Shown here: piece after piece, positions 26,089 through 35,059 of the stretch
Numbering within the stretch: position 1 is the first letter of the stretch
Layout: every line of letters starts with the position of its first letter
Assembly (NCBI GenBank): GCA_047975195.1
Contig: JBKEDB010000042.1
Location: 1-64,000, forward strand
DNA length: 64,000 nucleotides
Origin: Cumulibacter sp047975195
GTDB lineage: Bacteria; Actinomycetota; Actinomycetes; Mycobacteriales; Antricoccaceae
Direction: 5' to 3'
Notes under the pieces: model-generated
What the model was told of the DNA's origin: nothing
Seen by the model: only the letters and a program-made list of their open reading frames with translations
The model's database searches: none
Translations under genes and position numbers: made by a program

Positions 26089-26094
26089 TAGAAT
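26089..26094 (+). promoter_or_regulatory. -10 box of a leaderless transcript
   Basis: TAGAAT ends 6 bases before the aminotransferase ATG, so transcription would start at the initiator codon itself. No Shine-Dalgarno is present, which agrees with leaderless initiation. Confidence 0.6.
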
Positions 26095-26100
26095 CGCCTA

Positions 26101-27276
26101 ATGGATTTTCGTCGCATCACCGGCATGCCGCCGTACGTCTTCACCATCATTGACTCACTCAAGGTAGAAGCGCGTCGAGCCGGGATCGACATCATCGACC
26201 TCGGCTTCGGAAACCCTGACCTGCCCTCTCCAGAGATCGCCGTGGAGAAGCTGGCCGAGGCCGCGCACAACTCTCGCAACCACCGCTACTCCAGTTCGCG
26301 GGGTCTGCCGAACCTGCGCAAGGGGTTTGCTGATCTCTACAAACGGCGCTTCAACGTCGATCTGGACCCCGAGACAGAGGTCATTTCGACGATCGGCGCG
26401 AAGGAGGGCTTCAGCCACCTGATGTGGGTGTTGCTCGAACCCGGAGATGCGGCGCTCGTACCTGCGCCGTCCTATCCGATTCATATTTGGGGTCCGTTGT
26501 TCGCCGGAGCCTCGGTTCGTGAGATCGCGATGGGCACGAACGAAGATCTGTTCGGAAACATCGTTGAGTCCTACGAATACTCGTGGCCGAAGCCGCGGGT
26601 GATCGTGCTGTCGTTCCCGCATAACCCGACGACGGCGACTGTTGAACTCGAGTTCTTCCAGCGAGTCGTCGATTTTGCTCGCGAACGCGACATCATCGTC
26701 GTACACGATAATGCGTACGCCGACCTCGGCTTCGACGGCTGGAACCCGCCGTCGATCCTGCAGGCCGATGGCGCAAAGGAATGCGCCGTCGAACTGTATT
26801 CAATGACCAAGTCGTTCTCGATGGCCGGCTGGCGAATGGCGTTCCTGGCTGGCAACAAAGATGTTGTCGGGGCTTTGGCGAAACTGAAGTCGTACTTGGA
26901 CTACGGCACCTTCCAGCCGATCCAGATCGCGGCTACCGTGACGTTGCAAGAACAGCCGGACTATCCGACCGAAGTGCAGCCGGTGTACCAGTCCCGGCGC
27001 GACGCGCTGGTGAAGGGTTTGAACGACATCGGCTGGGAAGTTGAGGCGCCGCGCGGCACGATGTTCTTGTGGGCGCCGATTCCCGAGCAATATAAAGAAA
27101 TGGGCTCGGTCGAGTTCGCGTCCATGCTGGTCAAGGAAGCGCACGTCGCCGTGTCGCCTGGGGTCGGGTTCGGGCCGGGCGGTGAAGGGCACGTTCGATT
27201 TGCGCTGATTGAGAATGAGGCGCGTATTCGTCAGGGGATGCGTGGATTGAGACGCGCGCTGCCCAAACTCGGCTAG
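26101..27276 (+). CDS. alaC: PLP-dependent aminotransferase, AlaC-like
   Basis: A 391-residue fold-type I aminotransferase that follows E. coli AlaC (YfdZ, alanine-glutamate transaminase) closely over its full length: RITGMPPYVFTIIDSLK (5-21), DLGFGNPDLPSP, YSSSRGLPNLR, TIGAKEGFSHLM (cofactor phosphate site), VPAPSYPIHIWG, FPHNPTTATVE, HDNAYADLGFDGW and the PLP lysine in YSMTKSFSMAGWRM. It transfers an amino group between alanine, 2-oxoglutarate or related acids. The gene has a good -10 box and no leader. It ends before a strong hairpin shared with the VOC gene. Confidence 0.88.
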   Translation: MDFRRITGMPPYVFTIIDSLKVEARRAGIDIIDLGFGNPDLPSPEIAVEKLAEAAHNSRNHRYSSSRGLPNLRKGFADLYKRRFNVDLDPETEVISTIGAKEGFSHLMWVLLEPGDAALVPAPSYPIHIWGPLFAGASVREIAMGTNEDLFGNIVESYEYSWPKPRVIVLSFPHNPTTATVELEFFQRVVDFARERDIIVVHDNAYADLGFDGWNPPSILQADGAKECAVELYSMTKSFSMAGWRMAFLAGNKDVVGALAKLKSYLDYGTFQPIQIAATVTLQEQPDYPTEVQPVYQSRRDALVKGLNDIGWEVEAPRGTMFLWAPIPEQYKEMGSVEFASMLVKEAHVAVSPGVGFGPGGEGHVRFALIENEARIRQGMRGLRRALPKLG

Positions 27277-27371
27277 CTGAGGTTCTGCTCTCGGTCGGGC
27301 GTGTGCCTCTTGCCCTCGCGCCGACTCGATCCTCTCGCACCTGTATAGGTGCGTAATTTCAGGCACAGACC

Positions 27372-27414
27372 ACAGATGGGCTGCTACCGCCGGTGGCGGG
27401 AACAGCCCATCTGT
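27372..27414. terminator. Bidirectional terminator hairpin
   Basis: ACAGATGGGCTG (27372-27383) and CAGCCCATCTGT (27403-27414) form a perfect 12-bp stem with a structured GC-rich loop, placed between the convergent aminotransferase and VOC genes. Confidence 0.75.
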
Positions 27415-27430
27415 CGATCTCGCTGTGCTG

Positions 27431-27985
27431 CTACGCGCCGACGGTCTGGTTCGCCGGAGCGTGCTTGACGTCGTCGTCGGTGAGTTCGCGCGTGTAGCAA
27501 GCGAACTCGAGCAGGATGCCGTCAGGATCCTGGAAGTACAGCGAACGCACGAATACGCCCGGATGCATTTCTTGGGCAACCGTCGACTCACTGTCGTCGT
27601 GGTTGAGGATCACGCCGGTGTTGACGCCGGCCGCGATGAGCTTCTCGCGGTACTCGTCGAACTTGTCCAGCGGAATGGTGAAGGCGACGTGGTTCATCGA
27701 ACCCACCGCACTGGTGAGGTCTCCGCCACCGGGCATTCCCGCGGCAGCGGCGATACCGGGCGCGGGGGCTGGCGCGTCGGGGAACCAGAAGAAGGCCAGG
27801 TGATTACCGCCGCCGATGTCGAAGAAGAAGTGCTGACCGCCGCCGCCGGGGAGCTCGACGGTCTTAATCAGCGGGAAGCCAAGCACATCCTCGTAGAACT
27901 CGACAGTCTTTTCCATGTTGGAGCAGACGAGTGCCAGGTGGTTGATTCCGGACACTGCGAACGGTGGGGTTTTCTTCTCAGACAC
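27431..27985 (-). CDS. VOC (glyoxalase/extradiol dioxygenase) family protein
   Basis: A 184-residue protein with two beta-alpha-beta-beta-beta modules. The first begins GINHLALVCSNMEKTVEFYEDVLGF (conserved His metal ligand), with GGNHLAFFWFPD; the second begins GSMNHVAFTIPLDKFDEYREKL and ends SLYFQDPDGILLEFA, where the final Glu is a typical metal ligand. Members include glyoxalase I, extradiol dioxygenases and metal-bound resistance proteins. GGAGG lies 5 bases before the GTG at 27985. It is divergent from the binding-protein operon through a 305-base region with repeated TTGTGTACA sites, so both may be controlled together. Confidence 0.85.
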   Translation of the reverse strand: MSEKKTPPFAVSGINHLALVCSNMEKTVEFYEDVLGFPLIKTVELPGGGGQHFFFDIGGGNHLAFFWFPDAPAPAPGIAAAAGMPGGGDLTSAVGSMNHVAFTIPLDKFDEYREKLIAAGVNTGVILNHDDSESTVAQEMHPGVFVRSLYFQDPDGILLEFACYTRELTDDDVKHAPANQTVGA

Positions 27986-28290
27986 GGTGGCCTCCAAAAG
28001 GCGGCGGATAGGTTCAGGTGTGGAGTCGTGGCACCACGGATCGTGGCGCGCGCCAGTAGATCAACTGTTACATATCCTCGCCGTGCCCGCAAGGTGTTGT
28101 GTACATATCGACGCCAGCTAGCGTCGATTTCGCGCGAATATGGCAAATGCAGTTGTTGATTGTGTACAAAATGATCTAGGCTTCGGTCATCGGAGCCGCG
28201 GGTGTTCAACCTCCCCAAAGGGTCCGGCCTACCTCTCTCGCCGAGCAGCACCTGCGTCGGCGATCGTCGTGACACCCAGATTGGACCGCT
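27986..28290. promoter_or_regulatory. Divergent control region with repeated TTGTGTACA sites
   Basis: The 305 bases between the VOC gene and the binding-protein gene contain TTGTGTACA at 28097-28105 and again at 28160-28168, 63 bases apart (six helical turns), plus a related TTACATATC (28068-28076) that echoes GTACATATC at 28101. The core TGTACA is palindromic and resembles operators of FCD-domain GntR regulators; one is encoded at the end of the divergent gene run (32148). Link to that regulator is inference. Confidence 0.5.
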
Positions 28291-29874
28291 ATGAAGTCGA
28301 AGATCCACGCCGGAATCGCCGGTGCCTGTCTCACCCTGCTGGTGGCAGCGTGCGGCGACGCGCCGCAGTCGAACACGAAGTCCTCCGGCCCGGCGACAAG
28401 CGAGATACCGACGTCCATCGACCTAGCGGGCGACGTTGATCCGGCCGGAAATTTCCGGTGGGCCACTATCGCGTTCCCGGCGAGTTGGGACCCTACGAAG
28501 AGCCTCAGTGGCGGAGACATGCCGATCTATCGCCCGGTCTACGACCGGCTGCTGGACCTGGACCGGACAGGTCAACTGCAACCGATGCTCGCGACCGAAT
28601 GGGACGTCGCCGAGGACAACTCCTCCGTGACGCTCACGCTGCAGGACGGGCTGACGTTCACCGACGGCACGCCGTTCGATGCCGAAGCAGTGAAGTTCAA
28701 CCTGGAGCGCAACGCCGCCGAGGGCAGCCTGTTGGCAGCAGAGTCGTCGGCGTTCTCCTCGGCCGAGGTCATCGACAAGACAACGATCAAGATCGACGTC
28801 TCCTATGGTCTGGGCGCGTACATGACAGCTCTTGGGGTCCGCTCCGGAATCATGGTGTCGCCTACCGCAGCCAAAGCAGGCAAGCTTGACCAAGAGCCAG
28901 TTGGGATCGGCGCGTATACGCTGACGGACTTCACCCCGGGTGACACGGCCGAGTATGAGAAGACCGCCGACTACTGGGATCCCTCCGCGCAGAACGTCGC
29001 GACCATGACCTACCGGGTGATGCTGGACGATCAGACCCGCTACAACGCATTGAAGAGTGGTGAGCTCGACGGGATCTACCTGCAGCCGGGGCAGATCGAC
29101 CAAGCGATCGAGGATGACTTCAACGTCGTCTCCAGTGAGGCGAACAACTTCCTCTACATCGCCGTGAACGCAGAAAAGACACCGTTCGACCAGGAGAGTG
29201 CGAGACTGGCGATCCAGTACGCGCTCGACCGGGAGGAGATCGCCCAGGGCCTCTTCGAAGGACACTGCACGCCCAGCATCCAGCCGTTCCCCTCGACGTC
29301 CGTTGGCTACAGCGACGAGATTGGCGATGGACTGGACATCTATCCTCACGATGCCGAGAAGGCCAAAGAACTGCTCGCCGACAGCGGCGTCGAGGGCGAG
29401 ATCGAACTGCAGTTGATGACCCCCAACATCACGATGTTCACTCAGCTCTCTGAGGTCGTGCAGGCGCAACTCGCCGAGGTCGGTATCAAGGCCAGCGTGA
29501 AGCCTGTGCCCTCAGCGGAGTTGAGCCAGAACTTCTCCGTCGATCAGACGGTGGAGCTAGCAACGTTGCCGTACGTCGGCACCCCTGACCCGAATGGTGC
29601 GATGGCGTACTTCTCGCCGGGACACCCGTACAACATCGGGCAGGCTGCTTCGCAGGAGACAGTCGACCTAGCCATGGCGGCGGCGAGTCCGGTCGATCCG
29701 GACGAGCGCAAGAACCTCTATGCCGAGGTGGCCCAAAGCCTGCTGGATCAGCAGAGCCAGATCATCCCCATTTGTCTGCTACACCTGGGATCGGCGTACT
29801 CGACGAACGTCTCGAACGTTGAGCAGCCCGCCTTCGACGCGCCGACGCAGCGTGGCGTCGCGATCTCGGAATAG
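28291..29874 (+). CDS. ABC transporter substrate-binding lipoprotein, family 5 (peptide/nickel type)
   Basis: A 527-residue solute-binding protein. The signal peptide ends in the lipobox LVAAC with Cys21, so it is anchored outside the membrane. Family 5 features are YDRLLDLDRTGQLQPMLATEW, TLQDGLTFTDGTPFDAEAVKFNLER, the central ALDREEIAQGLFEG region and the C-terminal LYAEVAQSLLDQQSQIIPIC. Such proteins capture oligopeptides, opines, glycosides or metal chelates for ABC importers. No permease or ATPase genes accompany it, which is unusual; it must use a transporter encoded elsewhere or act in another way. DoxX follows 3 bases downstream. Confidence 0.92.
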   Translation: MKSKIHAGIAGACLTLLVAACGDAPQSNTKSSGPATSEIPTSIDLAGDVDPAGNFRWATIAFPASWDPTKSLSGGDMPIYRPVYDRLLDLDRTGQLQPMLATEWDVAEDNSSVTLTLQDGLTFTDGTPFDAEAVKFNLERNAAEGSLLAAESSAFSSAEVIDKTTIKIDVSYGLGAYMTALGVRSGIMVSPTAAKAGKLDQEPVGIGAYTLTDFTPGDTAEYEKTADYWDPSAQNVATMTYRVMLDDQTRYNALKSGELDGIYLQPGQIDQAIEDDFNVVSSEANNFLYIAVNAEKTPFDQESARLAIQYALDREEIAQGLFEGHCTPSIQPFPSTSVGYSDEIGDGLDIYPHDAEKAKELLADSGVEGEIELQLMTPNITMFTQLSEVVQAQLAEVGIKASVKPVPSAELSQNFSVDQTVELATLPYVGTPDPNGAMAYFSPGHPYNIGQAASQETVDLAMAAASPVDPDERKNLYAEVAQSLLDQQSQIIPICLLHLGSAYSTNVSNVEQPAFDAPTQRGVAISE

Positions 29875-29877
29875 GCG

Positions 29878-30405
29878 ATGACGGCAGTCGATACTGGTCT
29901 GTTTGTTCTGCGGCTCGTCGTCGGTGCACTGCTGATCGGCCACGCGTTGCAGAAGGCGACGGGAGCGTTCGGCGGTGACGGATACGCATCGATGGCCGCG
30001 CTATTCGACCGGCTCGGGTTCCGGCCCGGCCAGATCACCGTGACGATCGCGATCACGGCCGAACTTGGCGGCGGAGCGTTGCTGGTGCTGGGCTTGTTCA
30101 CCCCGCTTGCGGCCGCGGCACTGGCCGGCACGCTCATAGTCGCGGCATCCGTGCACTGGCCGAATGGTGTGTGGGGATCAAAGGGTGGGTATGAATTGCC
30201 AGGCGCCCTCGCCGCCGCGGCAGTAGCGCTGGCGCTCATCGGTCCTGGGCGATTCGCGCTTGACCATGCACTGGGTATCTATCCGGCGGAGTGGGTGCGC
30301 TGGAGCGCGGCAGCGGTTGGGATCGCTGCCGGGCTGGGATTCGTAGCGGCCAAGCCGCTGATGATGCGACTTGGTTCGAGTGAGGCAGGTCCCAAGGCGC
30401 GATAA
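29878..30405 (+). CDS. DoxX family membrane protein
   Basis: A 175-residue membrane protein of the DoxX/SURF4-like family, with four hydrophobic segments and the family pattern LRLVVGALLIGHALQKATGAFGG near the N-terminus, then AELGGGALLVLGLFTPLAA and HWPNGVW. DoxX proteins occur in redox and sulfur stress settings (for instance with SodA and SseA in mycobacteria), but many are of unknown role. It starts 3 bases after the binding-protein stop, so the two are cotranscribed. It may serve membrane-linked redox steps of the adjoining catabolic route. Confidence 0.85.
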   Translation: MTAVDTGLFVLRLVVGALLIGHALQKATGAFGGDGYASMAALFDRLGFRPGQITVTIAITAELGGGALLVLGLFTPLAAAALAGTLIVAASVHWPNGVWGSKGGYELPGALAAAAVALALIGPGRFALDHALGIYPAEWVRWSAAAVGIAAGLGFVAAKPLMMRLGSSEAGPKAR

Positions 30406-30429
30406 ATCCTCGCTTCCGGCTACGTTCTT

Positions 30430-30435
30430 TACAAT
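30430..30435 (+). promoter_or_regulatory. Candidate -10 box upstream of the isocitrate lyase-family gene
   Basis: TACAAT is close to the actinobacterial consensus and would start transcription near 30442, 25 bases before the ATG. The -35 region is not distinctive. Confidence 0.4.
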
Positions 30436-30466
30436 GATTTCGAACAGCTCTACCTGGAGACCTTGA

Positions 30467-31354
30467 ATGTCTGACTTCCTTGACCGTCGCCCACCTAGCC
30501 GGGCCGACTTCCGCAAACGAGTGCAAGAGGGCACGGTCATCCTCCCCGGTGCATACGACGCACTAAGTGCGCGATTGATCGAATCCGCTGGGTTCGATGG
30601 CTGCTACGTATCCGGATTCGGTGTAGCGGCGGGCCTGCTAGGCCGACCCGACGTTGGTTTGGTCACCGGTACTGAGATGGTCGATACGGTCCGCCGGGTT
30701 TGTCAGTCGACCTCGCAGCCGGTAATCGCCGATGCCGATACCGGCTTCGGCAATGAGATCAACGTCGTGCGCACCGTCAAGGACTACGAGCAGGCGGGCG
30801 TCGCCGGTGTGCAGCTTGAGGATCAGGTATACCCGAAGCGTTGCGGGCATATGGCTGGCAAAGAGGTTATCGCGCGCGACGACGCGGTCGCGAAAATCCG
30901 GGCCGCGGTCGCCGCGCGTACCGACCCCGATCTGCTGATCGTCGCGCGCACTGACGCGATCGCGGTCAACGGTGTCGACGATGCGATCGAGCGAGCGAAG
31001 GCGTTCGCGGACGCCGGGGCCGACGTCCTGTTCGTGGAGGCGCCCAAGACCCAGGCCGATATCGAACTCGTGGCGTCGCGGCTACACGGTTATCCATTGG
31101 TGTTCAACTGGGTCGAGGGTGGTAAGACCGAGGTGCTCAGCACGGAACTCGTGCGCGATCTCGGATACAACGTAGTGATATTCCCGATCAGCACGATGCT
31201 GACCGCCACGTACGCCATGCGCGCCATGCTCGATTCACTTCGGGGCACGGGGTCAACGAATTCGTCGCTGCCACAGATGGAGACATTCGACGGAGTCACG
31301 GATCTGTTGGGTCTCGGACGAATCCGTGATCTGGAGGCCGAGTTTCACCAGTAA
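30467..31354 (+). CDS. Isocitrate lyase/PEP mutase family enzyme
   Basis: A 295-residue TIM-barrel enzyme. Seen are the start GAYDALSARLIESAGFDGCYVSGFG (about 24-48), the Mg-binding PVIADADTGFGN, VQLEDQVYPKRCGHMAGK with the catalytic KRCGH motif, and IVARTDAIAVNG. These are characteristic of carbon-carbon lyases such as methylisocitrate lyase and 2,3-dimethylmalate lyase, as opposed to the mutases, which lack the KRCGH Cys. The actual 2-hydroxyacid cleaved is uncertain. It lies in the same-strand gene run with DoxX, an AhpD-like protein and a GntR regulator. Confidence 0.88.
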   Translation: MSDFLDRRPPSRADFRKRVQEGTVILPGAYDALSARLIESAGFDGCYVSGFGVAAGLLGRPDVGLVTGTEMVDTVRRVCQSTSQPVIADADTGFGNEINVVRTVKDYEQAGVAGVQLEDQVYPKRCGHMAGKEVIARDDAVAKIRAAVAARTDPDLLIVARTDAIAVNGVDDAIERAKAFADAGADVLFVEAPKTQADIELVASRLHGYPLVFNWVEGGKTEVLSTELVRDLGYNVVIFPISTMLTATYAMRAMLDSLRGTGSTNSSLPQMETFDGVTDLLGLGRIRDLEAEFHQ

Positions 31355-31407
31355 TGCGCAACGGTTTGTGCCGACCGGCACGACAGTCATGAGGAAAGAG
31401 GAACGCA

Positions 31408-32046
31408 ATGCCACGCTTGCAGCAGGTTCGTCGTAGTGAGTCGGATGCGCCGATTGTTCAGCGCATGTACGACCAGCTTTTTGGTGCAGGAGTCGATCCG
31501 GTCGATACTCCTGGAACGGCAACGGGGACGCCCGGTGACTGGTGGACAGTATTCGCGCTCGCGCCCGACGTACTCGAGCATGCGGTGCACGGTTTCCGCC
31601 TGTACGCGAACCCTGAGCGCACGCTCTCTCCGGTGCTGCGCGAGTTGGGCCAGACGCGGGCCGGGTGGCTGCGCGGTAGTCAGTTCGTCTTCTCGCAGCA
31701 CTGTAAGTCATGCCGCAAGTTGGGAATGTCTGAGTCGAAGATCGCGGCGATTCCCGCATGGCAAACTTCGGACGAATTCAGTGACCAGGAGCGGGCGGTG
31801 CTGGCCTACACCGATGCCCTGGTAGCCGACGGTGGCCGGGTGGCGGACGGCCTGTTCGACGCGCTGAAGAGGTTCCTGAGCGACAAAGAGATACTCGAGT
31901 TCACTTATATCACCGCTATGTATGACATGCATGCCGTCATTGCGCGGGCGCTGCGTCTCGAATTCGACGATCGAGAGGAGCCTATCGTCGAGGTTGCCGC
32001 GCCTGAAGGTCATGACGCGACCGATATCGGCGCAGCCACGTCATAA
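31408..32046 (+). CDS. Carboxymuconolactone decarboxylase/AhpD-like family protein
   Basis: A 212-residue all-helical protein of the CMD/AhpD superfamily. The core LRELGQTRAGWLRGSQFVFSQHCKSCRKLGMS (about 76-107) includes the redox pair C-K-S-C of AhpD-type proteins, and EFSDQERAVLAYTDALVADGG and EILEFTYITAMYDMHAVIARALRL form the rest of the domain. The Cys pair suggests a thiol-peroxidase or disulfide reductase-like role rather than lactone decarboxylation. AGAGGA precedes the ATG. It follows the isocitrate lyase-family gene by 53 bases. Confidence 0.85.
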   Translation: MPRLQQVRRSESDAPIVQRMYDQLFGAGVDPVDTPGTATGTPGDWWTVFALAPDVLEHAVHGFRLYANPERTLSPVLRELGQTRAGWLRGSQFVFSQHCKSCRKLGMSESKIAAIPAWQTSDEFSDQERAVLAYTDALVADGGRVADGLFDALKRFLSDKEILEFTYITAMYDMHAVIARALRLEFDDREEPIVEVAAPEGHDATDIGAATS

Positions 32047-32147
32047 CGTCGTTCGGGCTCTGGTAGGCGCGTGACTGTTGGCTATTGTTGATCCGGTACG
32101 ACCAATCAGCGCAATCGCGTCTTGCCCGAGGCGTATTGAGGACGTGA

Positions 32148-32804
32148 ATGAACCAGGCCCGCGATGCATACGACCGGATCCGTGACGCGATCGTCGAGGG
32201 GCGCCTCGCACCATCCGACCGGCTCATTGAGCAGCGGCTCGCTGCCGAGCTGAACCTCTCGCGTACCCCGATTCGCGAGGCGCTGCGCCGACTACAGGCC
32301 GAAGGACTCGTGATCAGCGAGGCTAACCGCGGAGCGATCGTGCGGCCGGTCTCTGAGGAGGAGATCCTCGACTATTACGAGATGCGGTGTCGGTTGGAGG
32401 CATACGCGAGCGAGTTAGCGGCAGAGCGTATCGAGCCGGATCAACTCGAACTGCTGCGATCGGACGCCATGGAGTTTGAGCGCATTGTCGAACACAGCGA
32501 CGCCACCACCGAATCAATCCGGCTGGTTAACGCGGCCAATAAGCAGTTGCATGGGCGGATCGTAGAAGCGGCACGGCATCCGAGACTCGCGCAGTTGCTG
32601 AATCAGGCTGTCGACGCGCCGTTGGTCTTTACGGCCTTTCGCCGCTATCAGATTGACGAACGGCGTCGGTCCGCCCAGTTCCATTACATGATTACCGAGG
32701 CCATCGCGAATCGCGAAGGCCGGCGGGCCGGAAACCTGATGGCTGAGCACATCATGCAGGGTCGCGACGCCCTCCTGGAGCACCTCGCCGTCGCCGAAAA
32801 GTAG
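32148..32804 (+). CDS. GntR family transcriptional regulator, FCD (FadR-type) domain
   Basis: A 218-residue regulator. The N-terminal winged helix is YDRIRDAIVEGRLAPSDRLIEQRLAAELNLSRTPIREALRRLQAEGLV (4-51), the classic GntR pattern; residues 75-210 are an all-helical FCD ligand domain with the metal and carboxylate-binding residues typical of VanR/LldR-like proteins (LHGRIVEAARHPRL, HYMITEAIANREG, AEHIMQGRDALLEHL). These sense small organic acids. It ends the same-strand run that starts with the binding lipoprotein and probably controls it, perhaps through the TTGTGTACA sites upstream of 28291. Confidence 0.92.
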   Translation: MNQARDAYDRIRDAIVEGRLAPSDRLIEQRLAAELNLSRTPIREALRRLQAEGLVISEANRGAIVRPVSEEEILDYYEMRCRLEAYASELAAERIEPDQLELLRSDAMEFERIVEHSDATTESIRLVNAANKQLHGRIVEAARHPRLAQLLNQAVDAPLVFTAFRRYQIDERRRSAQFHYMITEAIANREGRRAGNLMAEHIMQGRDALLEHLAVAEK

Positions 32805-33058
32805 CCGCCGACTGGCAAGCCGCTGGCTTTGGTCCGAGAATCGCGCGTTATCGCGGCGGTAGTCAAGCACGTTCACTCAGATCACAAAACGTGTGCCTTC
32901 AACGCAACTGTGCGACGACACACGTGATCGCGACGAGTTGTAGTGAGGCTGGCCGGAAGGCCAATTGCACACCGGGGGTCCGACGTTGGCGGGTGCACCG
33001 GTGATCGACCTGCGTGATACCGAATGGGATCGCACTGTCGGCGTGCGGTGAAGCGTCG

Positions 33059-33901
33059 CTAGTCGGCGATCATTTCCGGGCCGACTGGCAGGGGAATGGG
33101 GCGTTTGGGTGTTCGTCCGTCGCCCATCGAGATTCCCTGGCGATGGCGCTTCGCGTGCGGCAGCAGGAACTCGCGAAGCCAGGTGCGGTCCTCCCGAAGA
33201 CGCTGACGTATACCCACCGGAGCGGACGGCGGCAGATTGTCGCTGAAGGACTCGTCAAAACCGGGGACGCCGAGGGCGAATGCCAGACCGCGAGCGATGA
33301 TGGCGTGCCCCTGGCTGGTCGCGTGCAGCCGGTCGGCGTGCCACAACCGAGCGTCAACGCTGACGTCGTAACGCGGCAGATCGAGCACACGAACGCCGTA
33401 CCGTTCGGCTTCGGTGCGGGTGATGTCGTTGAGTTCGGATACACTGCGACGCAGGGGGCGAACCAGCCAGTTCACCGCCGAGGGGTCGGGCATGGTGAAG
33501 GTGACGACGTCCGCGCCGGAGTCGCGCGCCTTTCGGAACAGGTAGGAGACATGTCCGCGCGCGGCGTGCTTGTTCCAGGACAGCCCAGAAGCGTCGTTGA
33601 CGCCGGCGACAATCGACATCACATCGGGCCGCATCTCGAGTGCGACCGGAAGTTGCGTACGGACATCGGCGAGTTTGTTTCCCCGGATAGCGAGGTTTGC
33701 GTAGTCCAGTGGCGCATCCTGGGCCTGTGCGAGGTGAACCGCAAGCCGGTCCGCCCAGCCCCGATACGAACCGCGCTCGCTGGCGTGGCTCGGTGAGAGC
33801 GTATGCCCGCTGTCGGCGTACAAGTCGGCGTGGGGCGGGTACGCATCTTCAAGGCCTTCGGTGGTGGAATCCCCAATCGCGACATATCGCCGGTAAGTCA
33901 T
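33059..33901 (-). CDS. SGNH/GDSL family hydrolase
   Basis: A 280-residue cytosolic hydrolase without a signal peptide. Conserved blocks: I GDSTTEGLED with the nucleophile Ser (10-19), II NLAIRGNKL (Gly oxyanion hole), III VAGVNDASG with the Asn, and V ADRLHATSQGH with the catalytic Asp/His pair. This set defines SGNH esterases or lipases such as those removing acyl groups from sugars, lipids or peptides. A basic C-terminal tail of about 45 residues extends beyond the fold. The gene is alone, divergent from the luciferase-like oxidoreductase. Substrate unknown. Confidence 0.92.
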   Translation of the reverse strand: MTYRRYVAIGDSTTEGLEDAYPPHADLYADSGHTLSPSHASERGSYRGWADRLAVHLAQAQDAPLDYANLAIRGNKLADVRTQLPVALEMRPDVMSIVAGVNDASGLSWNKHAARGHVSYLFRKARDSGADVVTFTMPDPSAVNWLVRPLRRSVSELNDITRTEAERYGVRVLDLPRYDVSVDARLWHADRLHATSQGHAIIARGLAFALGVPGFDESFSDNLPPSAPVGIRQRLREDRTWLREFLLPHAKRHRQGISMGDGRTPKRPIPLPVGPEMIAD

Positions 33902-33999
33902 ACCGGGGAGTTTACGACCGCCAGACGGCGATGGCCGCGCCGACCAAATATGTCAGCGAGCGGTCGCGCTCACCGTACTGCAGGTGGTAGGCACGGTGC

Positions 34000-34977
34000 A
34001 TGGAGATTTCCTGCGCCCTCGCCACCAGTATGAGCACACCCGAACATGCCCGGATTGCGGAGGAATTGGGATACCTGCGCGCGTGGGCCTACGACTCGCC
34101 CCCGCTGTACCCCGACGTGTGGGCGATGCTCGCGCTCGCTGCCGAACGGACATCGCGGATCGGACTCGGCCCGGGCGTTCTGGTGCCCAGCCTGCGGCAC
34201 CCGATGACCAGTGCCGCCGCGATTGCGATGCTGCACGAGATGGCGCCCGGTCGGGTGTGTGTCGGCGTTGGGGCTGGGTTCACCGGACGTCGCGCCTTAG
34301 GCCAAAAGCCGCTGCGATTCAAGGAGGTCGAGAACTACGTCCGAGCGCTGCGGGGGCTGCTCGCGGGCGAGACTGTCGAATGGGAAGGCGCCCCGATCAG
34401 AATGCTGCACGGTGACGGGTTCGGGGCCGCGCGGCCGATCGACGTGCCGATCCTGATCGGTGCCGGAGGTCCGGTGGGCGCGAAGGTGGCGATGGCAGTT
34501 GGCGACGGAACGTTCGCTGCGCGCAGGCCGAACCCGCACGTGACGGGCTGGCAGGCACTGCTGTTGTACGGGACCGTGCTGGAGGACGGTGAGGACCTAT
34601 CCTCCCCACGCGTCGCTGAGGCCGCCGCGCACGGTATAGCGGTCCGGCTGCACAGCCTGTACGAGGCAGGCGGCGCCGACGCCGTCCGCGACCAACCAGG
34701 CGGCGCCCAATGGCTGCAGAGTATCGAGGCATTACCTGCTGGCCAACGCCACCTCGCGGTGCATGAGGGGCACCTGGTCAACATGAACGAGCACGATCGC
34801 AAGGCATACGACGAGTCGTTCAGCGAGATCAAACGGCTGACCCTGACCGGAACCCCGAGCGAATTACGTGAGCGGATCGCCGAACTCGAAGAGCGTGGCG
34901 CAACCGAGGTCGTGTTTCAACCCGCAGGTTCGAATATCGCTGGTGAACTCGAACGTTTCATCGCTGCGGTCGGCTAG
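34000..34977 (+). CDS. Luciferase-like (probably F420-dependent) oxidoreductase
   Basis: A 325-residue TIM-barrel protein of the luciferase-like monooxygenase family: EHARIAEELGYLRAWAYDSPPLYPDVWAML (about 15-44), SRIGLGPGVLVPSLRHPM (52-69), LHEMAPGRVCVGVGAGFTGRRALG (78-101), and DVPILIGAGGPVGAKVA. Most actinobacterial members use the deazaflavin F420 and oxidise alcohols or reduce activated double bonds; cofactor and substrate cannot be proven here. The ATG lies after GGAGAT-like purines. The downstream SMP-30 gene begins 82 bases later on the same strand, compatible with one transcript. Confidence 0.88.
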   Translation: MEISCALATSMSTPEHARIAEELGYLRAWAYDSPPLYPDVWAMLALAAERTSRIGLGPGVLVPSLRHPMTSAAAIAMLHEMAPGRVCVGVGAGFTGRRALGQKPLRFKEVENYVRALRGLLAGETVEWEGAPIRMLHGDGFGAARPIDVPILIGAGGPVGAKVAMAVGDGTFAARRPNPHVTGWQALLLYGTVLEDGEDLSSPRVAEAAAHGIAVRLHSLYEAGGADAVRDQPGGAQWLQSIEALPAGQRHLAVHEGHLVNMNEHDRKAYDESFSEIKRLTLTGTPSELRERIAELEERGATEVVFQPAGSNIAGELERFIAAVG

Positions 34978-35059
34978 TGGTGTCGCTGTTTCACCGCTGA
35001 CGGAGATCGTGTTGGCGGTTGGGCCGCGTCGCCGTACGGTCGAGAAGAAGCGCATCGAG

